Origin: an uncultured Sutterella sp.
GTDB taxonomy: Bacteria > Pseudomonadota > Gammaproteobacteria > Burkholderiales > Burkholderiaceae_F
Length of the DNA: 36,593 nt
Assembly: GCA_900542195.1 (NCBI GenBank)
Contig: UQNA01000029.1
Coordinates: 1-36,593, forward strand
Direction: 5' to 3'
Shown here: positions 1 to 5,974 of the stretch, one piece after another
How positions within the stretch are numbered: the stretch's first letter is position 1
Layout: every line of letters begins with the position of its first letter
Notes under the pieces: generated by a model
Databases searched by the model: none
Seen by the model: the letters and a program-made list of their open reading frames with translations, nothing else
Told to the model about the DNA's origin: nothing
Position numbers and translations under genes: made by a program

Positions 1-11
1 GACCCTTATAT

Positions 12-35
12 CACCGTCCTAAAGGACGGTGTTTT
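12..35 (+). terminator. Strong hairpin at the window edge: terminator or IS200/IS605-type end
   Basis: A perfect 8-bp stem (CACCGTCC at 12-19, GGACGGTG at 24-31) with a TAAA loop is followed by TTTT. It would end a plus-strand transcript coming from left of the window. GACCC at 1-5 and GGGTC at 38-42 could extend the pairing. Subterminal hairpins with a similar look occur at the ends of IS200/IS605-type TnpB elements, but no transposase is visible here, so that reading is a guess. Confidence 0.5.
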
Positions 36-50
36 ACGGGTCGGTCTGAT

Positions 51-72
51 AAAAAGGTCCTCTAAGCGAGGA
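51..72 (-). terminator. Weak terminator candidate after the tRNA-Pro gene
   Basis: Read on the minus strand, TCCTC (72-68) and GAGGA (62-58) form a short 5-bp stem. Two C residues and five T residues (55-51) follow. It lies about 120 bases downstream of the tRNA and is the best intrinsic stop before the edge hairpin. The stem is short, so the call is weak. Confidence 0.3.
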
Positions 73-192
73 AAAAATAAATGGATAACTCTCTTTTATC
101 TGTAATTGGACTGAGGAGAAGATTTTAATAATGCTGGGAGATATAAAAAGAAAAGTAGGAAGATTACAAAGCGGTAACCTATTGAATTTAAA

Positions 193-269
193 TGGTCGGG
201 GCGGCGGGATTCGAACTCGCGACCCCTTGCACCCCATGCAAGTGCGCTACCAGGCTGCGCCACGCCCCG
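193..269 (-). tRNA. tRNA-Pro (anticodon GGG), CCA encoded
   Basis: The minus strand folds into a complete cloverleaf. The acceptor stem CGGGGCG (269-263) pairs with CGCCCCG (203-197), with discriminator A at 196 and genome-encoded CCA at 195-193. The D-arm contains AGCCTGGTAGCGC, the anticodon stem is CTTGC/GCAAG around the loop ATGGGGT, and the T-arm contains GTTCGAATC. The anticodon GGG reads proline codons CCC and CCU. The gene lies just downstream of the merR-like gene, the usual place for a tRNA-Pro in Burkholderiales, and may be co-transcribed with the ihfA-merR end of the operon. Confidence 0.97.
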
Positions 270-296
270 ACTGAGAAAGCGAATATTACACCAAAA

Positions 297-692
297 TCAC
301 TTGTTGCGCAAAAACTCCGCAGTCTCTTTTAAGTTAGAAGAAATTTCTTGAAGCTCACGAATCATTTCTTTTGAAAGCACTTGAGAAACGGGAGGAGCGG
401 CCAGTGGAACAAGCTCCTCCGGAACTCCGTCTCTCTCTTTTTTCAGCTCAGAAATAACGCCTTCAATAGATAGGCCTTTGCCGTATCTTAGCTCCCGGAT
501 TTTACGGACCAGCAAAATGTCTTGAGGCCGGTATCTTCTCTGATTTCCTCTGCGAATGGGTCGAAGAGCAGGGATTTCAGCTTCCCAAAACCGAAGAACA
601 TCTTGACGGACTCCGCAAAGAGTTACCGCTTCGGAAATTTTGAAAAATTTCTTTTCCGGTGGAATACGCGGTAACTCCGAGAGCTTTGCCAT
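297..692 (-). CDS. MerR-family transcriptional regulator
   Basis: This 131-residue protein has a MerR-type winged helix-turn-helix over residues ~16-85. Visible landmarks are FFKISEAVTLCGV, VLRFWEAEIP and RRGNQRRYRPQDI, the last being the wing that contacts DNA. A short C-terminal helix (~105-131) probably mediates dimerisation. There is no cysteine-rich metal-binding tail, so it is not a MerR/CueR-type metal sensor. Its start lies four bases after the ihfA stop, so the two are translationally close. A MerR-like gene after ihfA is a conserved betaproteobacterial arrangement whose regulon is unknown to me. The family call is firm; effector and targets cannot be read from the sequence. Confidence 0.9.
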   Translation of the reverse strand: MAKLSELPRIPPEKKFFKISEAVTLCGVRQDVLRFWEAEIPALRPIRRGNQRRYRPQDILLVRKIRELRYGKGLSIEGVISELKKERDGVPEELVPLAAPPVSQVLSKEMIRELQEISSNLKETAEFLRNK

Positions 693-696
693 AGTC

Positions 697-1071
697 TTAC
701 TTAGCTAATTTGCTCTCAATAAGCTCGCTGTTGGCTTCCACCATGTCTCTTAATTTCGGACTTGTATGGAAAGTCACAACTCTACGGGCGGTAATGGCAA
801 TTTCTTTACCGGTCTTGGGATTTCTTCCCGGTCTTTCCGGCTTGTCTCTTAATTGAAAGCTTCCGAAGCCTGAGAGCTTGATTGATTCGCCTCTTTCCAA
901 GCAGGCGCGGAGCTGATCAAAAAAGAGATCGACAATGTTTCTTGACTGTCTCTTGGAATATCCGAAGTCCTGGGTCAGAAGCTCGGCTAAATGCGCTTTA
1001 GTCAAAGTTTCATCAGGTCCAAGACCGGTAGAGAAGGTAGCGAGGTCCTCGCTATCGTAAATTTCTGTCAT
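697..1071 (-). CDS. ihfA: Integration host factor subunit alpha
   Basis: IhfA pairs with IhfB to form IHF, a nucleoid protein that bends DNA sharply in recombination, replication and sigma-54 transcription. The HU/IHF fold is clear over residues ~22-115: LTKAHLAELL, then IKLSGFGSFQLRDKPERPGRNPKTG, the beta-arm whose proline intercalates in DNA, then ARRVVTFHTSPKLR. At 124 residues it carries an extra N-terminal tail of ~20 residues compared with E. coli, as in other Burkholderiales. The ATG at 1071 is preceded by a good GAGG site. It lies 18 bases downstream of pheT, the classic pheT-ihfA linkage. Confidence 0.95.
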   Translation of the reverse strand: MTEIYDSEDLATFSTGLGPDETLTKAHLAELLTQDFGYSKRQSRNIVDLFFDQLRACLERGESIKLSGFGSFQLRDKPERPGRNPKTGKEIAITARRVVTFHTSPKLRDMVEANSELIESKLAK

Positions 1072-1089
1072 TGTTGTCCTCTAAAAATA

Positions 1090-3507
1090 TTATTTTCTAA
1101 GAGAAGCGCCTTTTGCTTCTAAAGTCTCAACTAAAGCAGCAACCGCTTCTTCAATTTCATTCTCTTCAAGAGCTTCTTGATTAGCTTGCAGTTTAATAGC
1201 GAAAGCTAAACTCTTCTTGCCTTGCATTTCGGTGTCTTCTTTTTTCGGCTTGTATACGTCGAATAAGTCGAAAGAGGCCAACGAAAGAAGTCTTGGGTCG
1301 GTCTTAGATGCTTTCTTAACGGCATCAAGCAAGTCCTGAACAGGAACCTTATCATCAACCCAAACGGCCAAGTCTCTTAAAATCGGCTGCTGTTTCGGAA
1401 TACCTTTATAGCTCGGAACATCTGTCTGCATCAAGGCAGTGGCATCTACCTCAAAGACGACTGGAGCATGCGGCAAATTGTACTGCTGAAGAATCTTCGG
1501 ATGAATTTCACCAATAAAACCAATCTGTTCTCCGTCAAGCATGACTTTTGCAGTACGCCCCGGATGAAGAGCTGGGTGCTTGTACGGTTCAAAACGAAGC
1601 TTCAGCGGGAAAGCAAAGGCTTCCAGAACGCCTTTTAAGTCGTAGAAGTCAACCAAGCGCTTTTCCTGACCCCATTGAGCCGGAGCGGCAGCCCCGTAAG
1701 AAAGAGCGGCAAAGTGAACTGGCTGTTCAACGCCTTGTACGGAAGAGTCGGAACCTTTGATTTCGTCATTCTTCCAGAATACACGGCCGTATTCGAAGAT
1801 ATTTACTCTTTCTGCCTTGCGGTTCAAGTTGAAAACCAGATTGTCAATTAACCCGGAGATCATCTGAGTGCGCATGACATTCATTTGGCTTGCGATCGGG
1901 TTTAACACCTTGATGACGTCTTCTTTTTCAGTAAAGAGGGCATCAGCCTTGTCTTCAACGAAAGAGTAGTTAATTAATTCCTGGAAGCCCAAGCCTGCAA
2001 GTTTGCAGCGGAGCTGATGACGAGTACGGGTGTCTTCCGGCTGTTCCTTCATTTGAATGCGTGCAAGCGGAGGAACTTCAGGAAGAGCTTCATAGCCGAT
2101 CAAGCGGGCAACTTCTTCAATCAAATCTTCTTCAATTTCAATATCGAAGCGGTAAGAAGGAGCTGTCACGGTGAAGACACCGTCTTCTTTCACATACGGG
2201 AAGTTAAGATTTTTCAGGCACTGTTCCATCTGGTCATCAGTAATATCAATGCCGATGACTTTACGGCAGCGGTCAGCACGCATCTTAACTTGCTTGGTCT
2301 CAGGCAATGCAATGACTTGATCGACGACAGGTCCGATCTTCGTTTCGGGCGTGCCGCAAATTTCCACTACCAGCTTTGTGATGTATTCCAAATGTTCAGG
2401 ATTGCTTGCGAAATCAACGCCTCGTTCGAATCTATAAGCGGCATCGGTAGAGAAGTTTAATTTTCTGCATCTGCCCTGAATTGAAGTCGGCCACCAGAAA
2501 GCGGCTTCTACAAAAATGTTTTTAGTATCGAGGGAGATGGCAGTGCCCTCTCCGCCCATGATGCCGGCAATGGCTTCAACGCCGTTGTCATCGGCAATTA
2601 CGCCGAAATACGGATCGATATCGACGGTCTTTCCGTTAAGAAGTTCGGCTTTTTCGCCTTCCTTGCCCCAACGTACAACGAGTGGCCCGTTGATTTTGTC
2701 CAGGTCAAAGAAGTGAGTCGGACGGCCGAGCTCGAGCATCACATAGTTGGAGATGTCAACTAAGGCTGAAATAGAGCGCTGACCCGATCTTTCAAGACGG
2801 TCTTTCATCCATTGCGGAGTTGGTGCTTTGGCATTCAATCCAGCGATAATACGGCCGGAGAAGCGGCCGCAAAGCTCGGGTGCTTCAACCTTAACTTCTT
2901 TGGTGCAATGGCAAGTCGGTTCAACCGGAGAGAAATCCGGAGTTGTCATCTCAGCACCCGTCATGGCGCGTAAATCGCGTGCAATGCCGAGAATGCTGAG
3001 AGCATCGCCTCTGTTCGGAGTCAGCTTAATTTCAATCTTCTTGCCGTCCAGATGGGCGTACTTGCGAATATCTTCGCCGACAGGAGCATCAGCCGGGAGG
3101 ATCCAAAGACCTCTGTGATCTTCATCAATTCCGAGTTCACGGGAGGAACAAAGCATACCGTTGCTGACTTCTCCGCGAAGTTTGGATTTTTTAATCTTGA
3201 AATTACCCGGCAATACAGCGCCGTCAAGTGCACATGGAACTTTGACCCCGGGCGCAACGTTTGGGGCTCCGCAGACGATTTGAATTGGGTCGCCTTTGCC
3301 AGTGTCTACTGTACAGACGTGAAGCTTATCTGCGTTAGGATGCTGGTCGACGGTCAGCACTTGAGCAACAACAACACCATGAAAGTCAGGTGCAATGGAA
3401 TCCATTCCTTCAACTTCCAAACCGCCCATGGTTAACTTTTCACATAACTGTTTGCTGTCAAGATCAGGATTAATGTAATGGCGTAGCCATTCTTCTGAAA
3501 ATAGCAT
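1090..3507 (-). CDS. pheT: Phenylalanine-tRNA ligase beta subunit
   Basis: The beta subunit of the alpha2-beta2 phenylalanyl-tRNA synthetase binds tRNA-Phe and carries the editing site that clears Tyr-tRNA-Phe. At 805 residues it is full length. Domains in order: N-terminal segment (EEWLRHYINP), EMAP/OB-type tRNA-binding domain (~40-150, with HPNADKLHVCTVD), B3/B4 editing region (~210-380, with RRSISALVDISNYVM-like and HFFDLDKI motifs), B5 domain (~400-470), catalytic-like core (~490-680), and the ferredoxin-fold anticodon-binding domain at the C terminus (~710-805, RDLAVWVDD). pheS ends 17 bases before its start, and ihfA follows. Confidence 0.98.
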   Translation of the reverse strand: MLFSEEWLRHYINPDLDSKQLCEKLTMGGLEVEGMDSIAPDFHGVVVAQVLTVDQHPNADKLHVCTVDTGKGDPIQIVCGAPNVAPGVKVPCALDGAVLPGNFKIKKSKLRGEVSNGMLCSSRELGIDEDHRGLWILPADAPVGEDIRKYAHLDGKKIEIKLTPNRGDALSILGIARDLRAMTGAEMTTPDFSPVEPTCHCTKEVKVEAPELCGRFSGRIIAGLNAKAPTPQWMKDRLERSGQRSISALVDISNYVMLELGRPTHFFDLDKINGPLVVRWGKEGEKAELLNGKTVDIDPYFGVIADDNGVEAIAGIMGGEGTAISLDTKNIFVEAAFWWPTSIQGRCRKLNFSTDAAYRFERGVDFASNPEHLEYITKLVVEICGTPETKIGPVVDQVIALPETKQVKMRADRCRKVIGIDITDDQMEQCLKNLNFPYVKEDGVFTVTAPSYRFDIEIEEDLIEEVARLIGYEALPEVPPLARIQMKEQPEDTRTRHQLRCKLAGLGFQELINYSFVEDKADALFTEKEDVIKVLNPIASQMNVMRTQMISGLIDNLVFNLNRKAERVNIFEYGRVFWKNDEIKGSDSSVQGVEQPVHFAALSYGAAAPAQWGQEKRLVDFYDLKGVLEAFAFPLKLRFEPYKHPALHPGRTAKVMLDGEQIGFIGEIHPKILQQYNLPHAPVVFEVDATALMQTDVPSYKGIPKQQPILRDLAVWVDDKVPVQDLLDAVKKASKTDPRLLSLASFDLFDVYKPKKEDTEMQGKKSLAFAIKLQANQEALEENEIEEAVAALVETLEAKGASLRK

Positions 3508-3524
3508 TCTTTTTCCTCTGGACG

Positions 3525-4541
3525 TTAGTTAAATTGCTGAAGGAATCTGAGGTCGCCTTCAAAGAAAAGTCTTAAGTCGTCAATGCCGTAGCGGAGCATT
3601 GTCAGTCTTTCTAAGCCGGAGCCGAAAGCAAAACCAATGTATTTTTCCGGGTCAAGACCGAAGTTTCTGACAACATTCGGATGAACTTCGCCGGCACCGC
3701 TGATTTCAAGCCATTTGCCTTTTCTTGGGCCGCTTGTGAACATCATGTCGACTTCAGCGCTCGGCTCGGTAAAGGGGAAGTAGCTCGGACGGAATCTGAC
3801 AATAAGATCTTCGGTTTCAAAGAAACGGCGAAGGAAATCTACATAAACGCCCTTTAGATCGGCAAAGCTGATGTTTTCTTCGATCCAAAGTCCTTCAACC
3901 TGATGGAACATCGGAGAGTGAGTAGCGTCAGAGTCAACGCGATAGGTTCTTCCCGGAGCAATAACCTTAATTGGCGGCTTGTTCTGGCGGGCATAACGGA
4001 CTTGCATCGGAGAAGTATGCGGACGCAAAGGCATCTGTTTGCCTGTTTCGTCAATCATATCAACGTAGAACGTATCCTGCATGCTGCGTGCCGGATGGTT
4101 TGGAGGATTGTTCAGGGCGGTAAAGGTATACCAGTCAGTTTCAATCTCAGGACCGTCAGCAACTTCAAAACCGATGGTTCTAAAGATTTCCTCTACTCTC
4201 ATCCAGGTCTTCATTACAGGATGAATACCGCCGATCCCCTGTGTACGGCCCGGAAGTGTGATGTCGATTGCTTCGGCAGAGAGTCTCTTTTCTAACTGGG
4301 CGGCAGCAAGTTCTTCTCTTCTTTGATTGAGAAGGGCTTCTACAGCCTGCTTCGTCTTGTTGATGGCCGCTCCTCTTTCTCTTTTTTCTTCGTGAGAGAG
4401 TTTGCCCATTCCTTTGAGAAGCTCAGTTAATTGACCGTTCTTGCCGAGAAACTTTGCCTTGGCATCTTCCAAAGAAGCGGTCGTTTGAGCTTCTTGGAAG
4501 GCTTGCTTGGCAGATTCAACTATTTGATTGAGGTCTTCCAT
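3525..4541 (-). CDS. pheS: Phenylalanine-tRNA ligase alpha subunit
   Basis: This catalytic subunit charges tRNA-Phe with phenylalanine. The 338-residue protein has an N-terminal coiled coil (~1-90) that grips the tRNA, then the class II catalytic core: motif 1 around HPVMKTWMRVEEIF, motif 2 around YRVDSDATHSPMFHQVEGLWI, and motif 3 around GFAFGSGLERLTMLRYGI. The ATG at 4541 has only a weak A-rich ribosome site (TTCAAAAG). A strong terminator sits in the 116-base gap after rplT, so pheST expression probably depends on read-through, attenuation or its own promoter. Confidence 0.98.
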   Translation of the reverse strand: MEDLNQIVESAKQAFQEAQTTASLEDAKAKFLGKNGQLTELLKGMGKLSHEEKRERGAAINKTKQAVEALLNQRREELAAAQLEKRLSAEAIDITLPGRTQGIGGIHPVMKTWMRVEEIFRTIGFEVADGPEIETDWYTFTALNNPPNHPARSMQDTFYVDMIDETGKQMPLRPHTSPMQVRYARQNKPPIKVIAPGRTYRVDSDATHSPMFHQVEGLWIEENISFADLKGVYVDFLRRFFETEDLIVRFRPSYFPFTEPSAEVDMMFTSGPRKGKWLEISGAGEVHPNVVRNFGLDPEKYIGFAFGSGLERLTMLRYGIDDLRLFFEGDLRFLQQFN

Positions 4542-4564
4542 CTTTTGAACACAAAAAGTTAACT

Positions 4565-4604
4565 TGAAAAAAAGAAAAGCCTGGAGAAGATAAATTCACC
4601 AGGC
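4565..4604 (-). terminator. Intrinsic terminator/attenuator between rplT and pheS
   Basis: On the minus strand GCCTGG (4604-4599) pairs with CCAGGC (4584-4579) across a 14-base loop. A TTTTCTTTTTTT tract follows immediately. This is a textbook intrinsic terminator, placed about 25 bases before the pheS start. In E. coli pheST is controlled by attenuation at a terminator in the corresponding position. Confidence 0.85.
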
Positions 4605-4619
4605 CTTTGCTAGGACAGA

Positions 4620-4658
4620 TTTCGGACTAAGCCGAAAAATTTTATACAGTTGCTGTAT
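4620..4658 (-). promoter_or_regulatory. Two small hairpins directly after rplT
   Basis: Upstream of the main terminator the minus strand holds two more inverted repeats. ATACAG/CTGTAT (4658-4644) overlaps the rplT stop codon and is followed by AAAATTTTT. TTTCGG/CCGAAA (4637-4620) has a six-base loop. Together with the terminator they give a three-hairpin leader before pheS. A role in attenuation or mRNA processing is inferred. Confidence 0.45.
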
Positions 4659-5014
4659 TAGGCGAGACTAGCCTTGGCCTTTTCAACAATAGCAGCAAAA
4701 CCTTCTTTGTCGAAAATAGCCATGTTAGAGAGAACCTTACGGTCAAGCTCGATGCCGGCTTTCTTCAAACCGTTCATGAACTTGCTGTAGCTCAATCCGT
4801 TAGCTCTTGAACCAGCATTAATACGTGCAATCCACAAGCGGCGGAATACGCGCTTCTTGTTGCGGCGGTCACGATAAGCATACTGACCGGCTTTCATGAC
4901 AGCCTGTTTGGCTACACGATAAACATTGTTGCGACGGAGAGAAAATCCCTTCGACAATGCAAAAACTTTTTTATGACGGGCTCTAGCCGTTACACCACGT
5001 TTTACTCGAGGCAT
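4658..5014 (-). CDS. rplT: Ribosomal protein bL20
   Basis: bL20 is a 50S protein needed for early large-subunit assembly; it binds 23S rRNA and, in E. coli, its own mRNA leader. The 118-residue length is standard. The basic N terminus (MPRVKRGVTARARHKKV) and the LRRNNVYRVAKQAVMKAGQYAYRDRRNKKR helix region, split here only for reading, identify it at once, followed by LWIARINAGSR. A clean GGAG site precedes the ATG at 5014. It follows rpmI by 15 bases. Confidence 0.98.
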   Translation of the reverse strand: MPRVKRGVTARARHKKVFALSKGFSLRRNNVYRVAKQAVMKAGQYAYRDRRNKKRVFRRLWIARINAGSRANGLSYSKFMNGLKKAGIELDRKVLSNMAIFDKEGFAAIVEKAKASLA

Positions 5015-5029
5015 TCTATTCTCCTTCTA

Positions 5030-5227
5030 TTAAGCGTAAGGCATCATGCGGCGGATTTCTTTAACATCCGACTCATTGATGGTTACCATACCGCGCAAAT
5101 GACGTTTGTTCTTTGTCGTGCGTTTTGTGAGAATATGACGCTTTGTTGCGTGGGCACGTTTGATGGAGCCGCCAGAGCGTACTTTGAAGCGCTTGGTAGC
5201 TGCCTTTTTGCTTTTCATCTTTGGCAT
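5030..5227 (-). CDS. rpmI: Ribosomal protein bL35
   Basis: This small 50S subunit protein has 65 residues, the usual length. It is very basic, with the family signature MPKMKSKKAATKRFKVRSGG at the start and HILTKRTTKNKRHLRG in the middle. The ATG at 5227 is preceded by AAGGA. It is the first gene of an rpmI-rplT unit that has its own candidate promoter in the gap after infC, separated from infC by a strong terminator. Confidence 0.97.
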   Translation of the reverse strand: MPKMKSKKAATKRFKVRSGGSIKRAHATKRHILTKRTTKNKRHLRGMVTINESDVKEIRRMMPYA

Positions 5228-5328
5228 TTTGCCGAGATCCTTATTATTTGATGATTGCAGGCGTCTCTCCGACGGAGAAATCTTGTTAGCCTGATTTCAC
5301 TTATCGTCCCTATTCAGAACAGGGCGCA
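5228..5328 (-). promoter_or_regulatory. rpmI-rplT 5' leader with hairpins, possible bL20 control site
   Basis: About 100 bases of leader precede rpmI. The minus strand shows an imperfect stem around CCCTGTTC/GAATAGGG and a second stem TCTCC/GGAGA (the minus strand of 5264-5276). In E. coli and Bacillus, bL20 represses this operon by binding a structured leader that mimics 23S rRNA. A similar role here is plausible from position, but the fold has not been modelled. Confidence 0.35.
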
Positions 5329-5358
5329 ATGATACACTAAAAAAACAACAATTTACAA
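5329..5358 (-). promoter_or_regulatory. Candidate sigma-70 promoter for rpmI-rplT
   Basis: On the minus strand TTGTAA (5358-5353) and TATCAT (5334-5329) are spaced 18 bases apart. They sit between the infC terminator and the rpmI leader, where a promoter is needed. The -35 match is moderate (4/6) and the -10 is 5/6. Confidence 0.5.
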
Positions 5359-5395
5359 GGAAAAATTAATGTTCCTAGTAACAATTGTTATTTTC

Positions 5396-5427
5396 AAAAA
5401 CTAAGGAGAGCAGAAACCCTGCTCTCC
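5396..5427 (-). terminator. Intrinsic terminator after infC
   Basis: A perfect 9-bp stem on the minus strand (GGAGAGCAG, 5-base loop, CTGCTCTCC; 5427-5405) is followed by TTAGTTTTT. It begins ten bases after the infC stop. It separates thrS-infC from rpmI-rplT. Confidence 0.9.
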
Positions 5428-5436
5428 GGTCAATTC

Positions 5437-5958
5437 TTACTTCTTTTTCTTCGGAGCAAGAACCATAATCATCTGACGGCCTTCTAATTTTGGAAAAGAC
5501 TCGACTTGTGCAATGTCTGCCAACTCTTCCTTTACGCGGTTAAGAAGGTCGTTGCCGAACTCTTGATGAGCCATTTCACGGCCGCGGTATCTAAGAGTGA
5601 CTTTGGCCTTGTTGCCGTCGCCGATAAAGCGCTGCAAAGCTCTAAGCTTAGTCTGGAAGTCGTTTTCATCCGTCTGAGGACGGAACTTAACTTCTTTGAC
5701 CTGAATAACTTTCTGCTTGGCTTTGGCTTCTTGTGCCTTTTTTTGTTCTTGATAACGGAACTTGCCGTAATCCATCAAGCGACAAACGGGAGGACGTGCA
5801 TTATGCGCGACTTCAACCAGGTCAACACCTGCCTCTTCTGCCATGGCTAATGCCTGAGAGGTTTTGACGATACCAATCATGTTACCGTCAACCCCGGTCA
5901 AGCGTACTTCAGGAACACGGATCTCGCCATTGATCCGGTGCGTGCGTTCTTGAGCTAT
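5437..5958 (-). CDS. infC: Translation initiation factor IF-3, AUA start
   Basis: IF-3 binds the 30S subunit, prevents premature 50S joining and checks the start codon. With the start at 5958 the protein is 173 residues and begins AQERTHRINGEIRVPEVRL after the initiator, aligning with the conserved IF-3 N terminus. The N-domain (with CRLMDYGKFRY) is joined by a basic linker (QKKAQEAKAKQKVIQVKEVKFRP) to the C-domain (RYRGREMAHQEFG ... FPKLEGRQMIMVLAPKKKK). The first ATG or TTG in frame would remove the conserved RINGEI segment. An in-frame TAA lies four codons upstream of the ATA, and GGAG stands six to seven bases before it. IF-3 genes typically use AUU/AUC/AUA so that IF-3 represses its own translation. 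thrS ends 16 bases upstream. Confidence 0.95.
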   Translation of the reverse strand: MAQERTHRINGEIRVPEVRLTGVDGNMIGIVKTSQALAMAEEAGVDLVEVAHNARPPVCRLMDYGKFRYQEQKKAQEAKAKQKVIQVKEVKFRPQTDENDFQTKLRALQRFIGDGNKAKVTLRYRGREMAHQEFGNDLLNRVKEELADIAQVESFPKLEGRQMIMVLAPKKKK

Positions 5959-5974
5959 TTTTGTCTCCGGTTAG

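Noticed and set aside
2017..2460. 147-codon frame antisense to pheT
   Set aside because: It is a shadow of the pheT coding frame; pheT is conserved over this stretch and the antisense product has no family features.
4530..4599. Phe-rich frame from a GTG in the pheS leader, as a pheM-like leader peptide
   Set aside because: The Phe codons arise from the terminator's own T-run, the GTG lies inside the terminator loop without a ribosome site, and the order is wrong for leader-peptide attenuation.
4644..4658. ATACAG-TTG-CTGTAT palindrome resembling a LexA box
   Set aside because: The half-sites and spacing differ from the LexA consensus, and it overlaps the rplT stop inside an operon. A small RNA hairpin is more likely.
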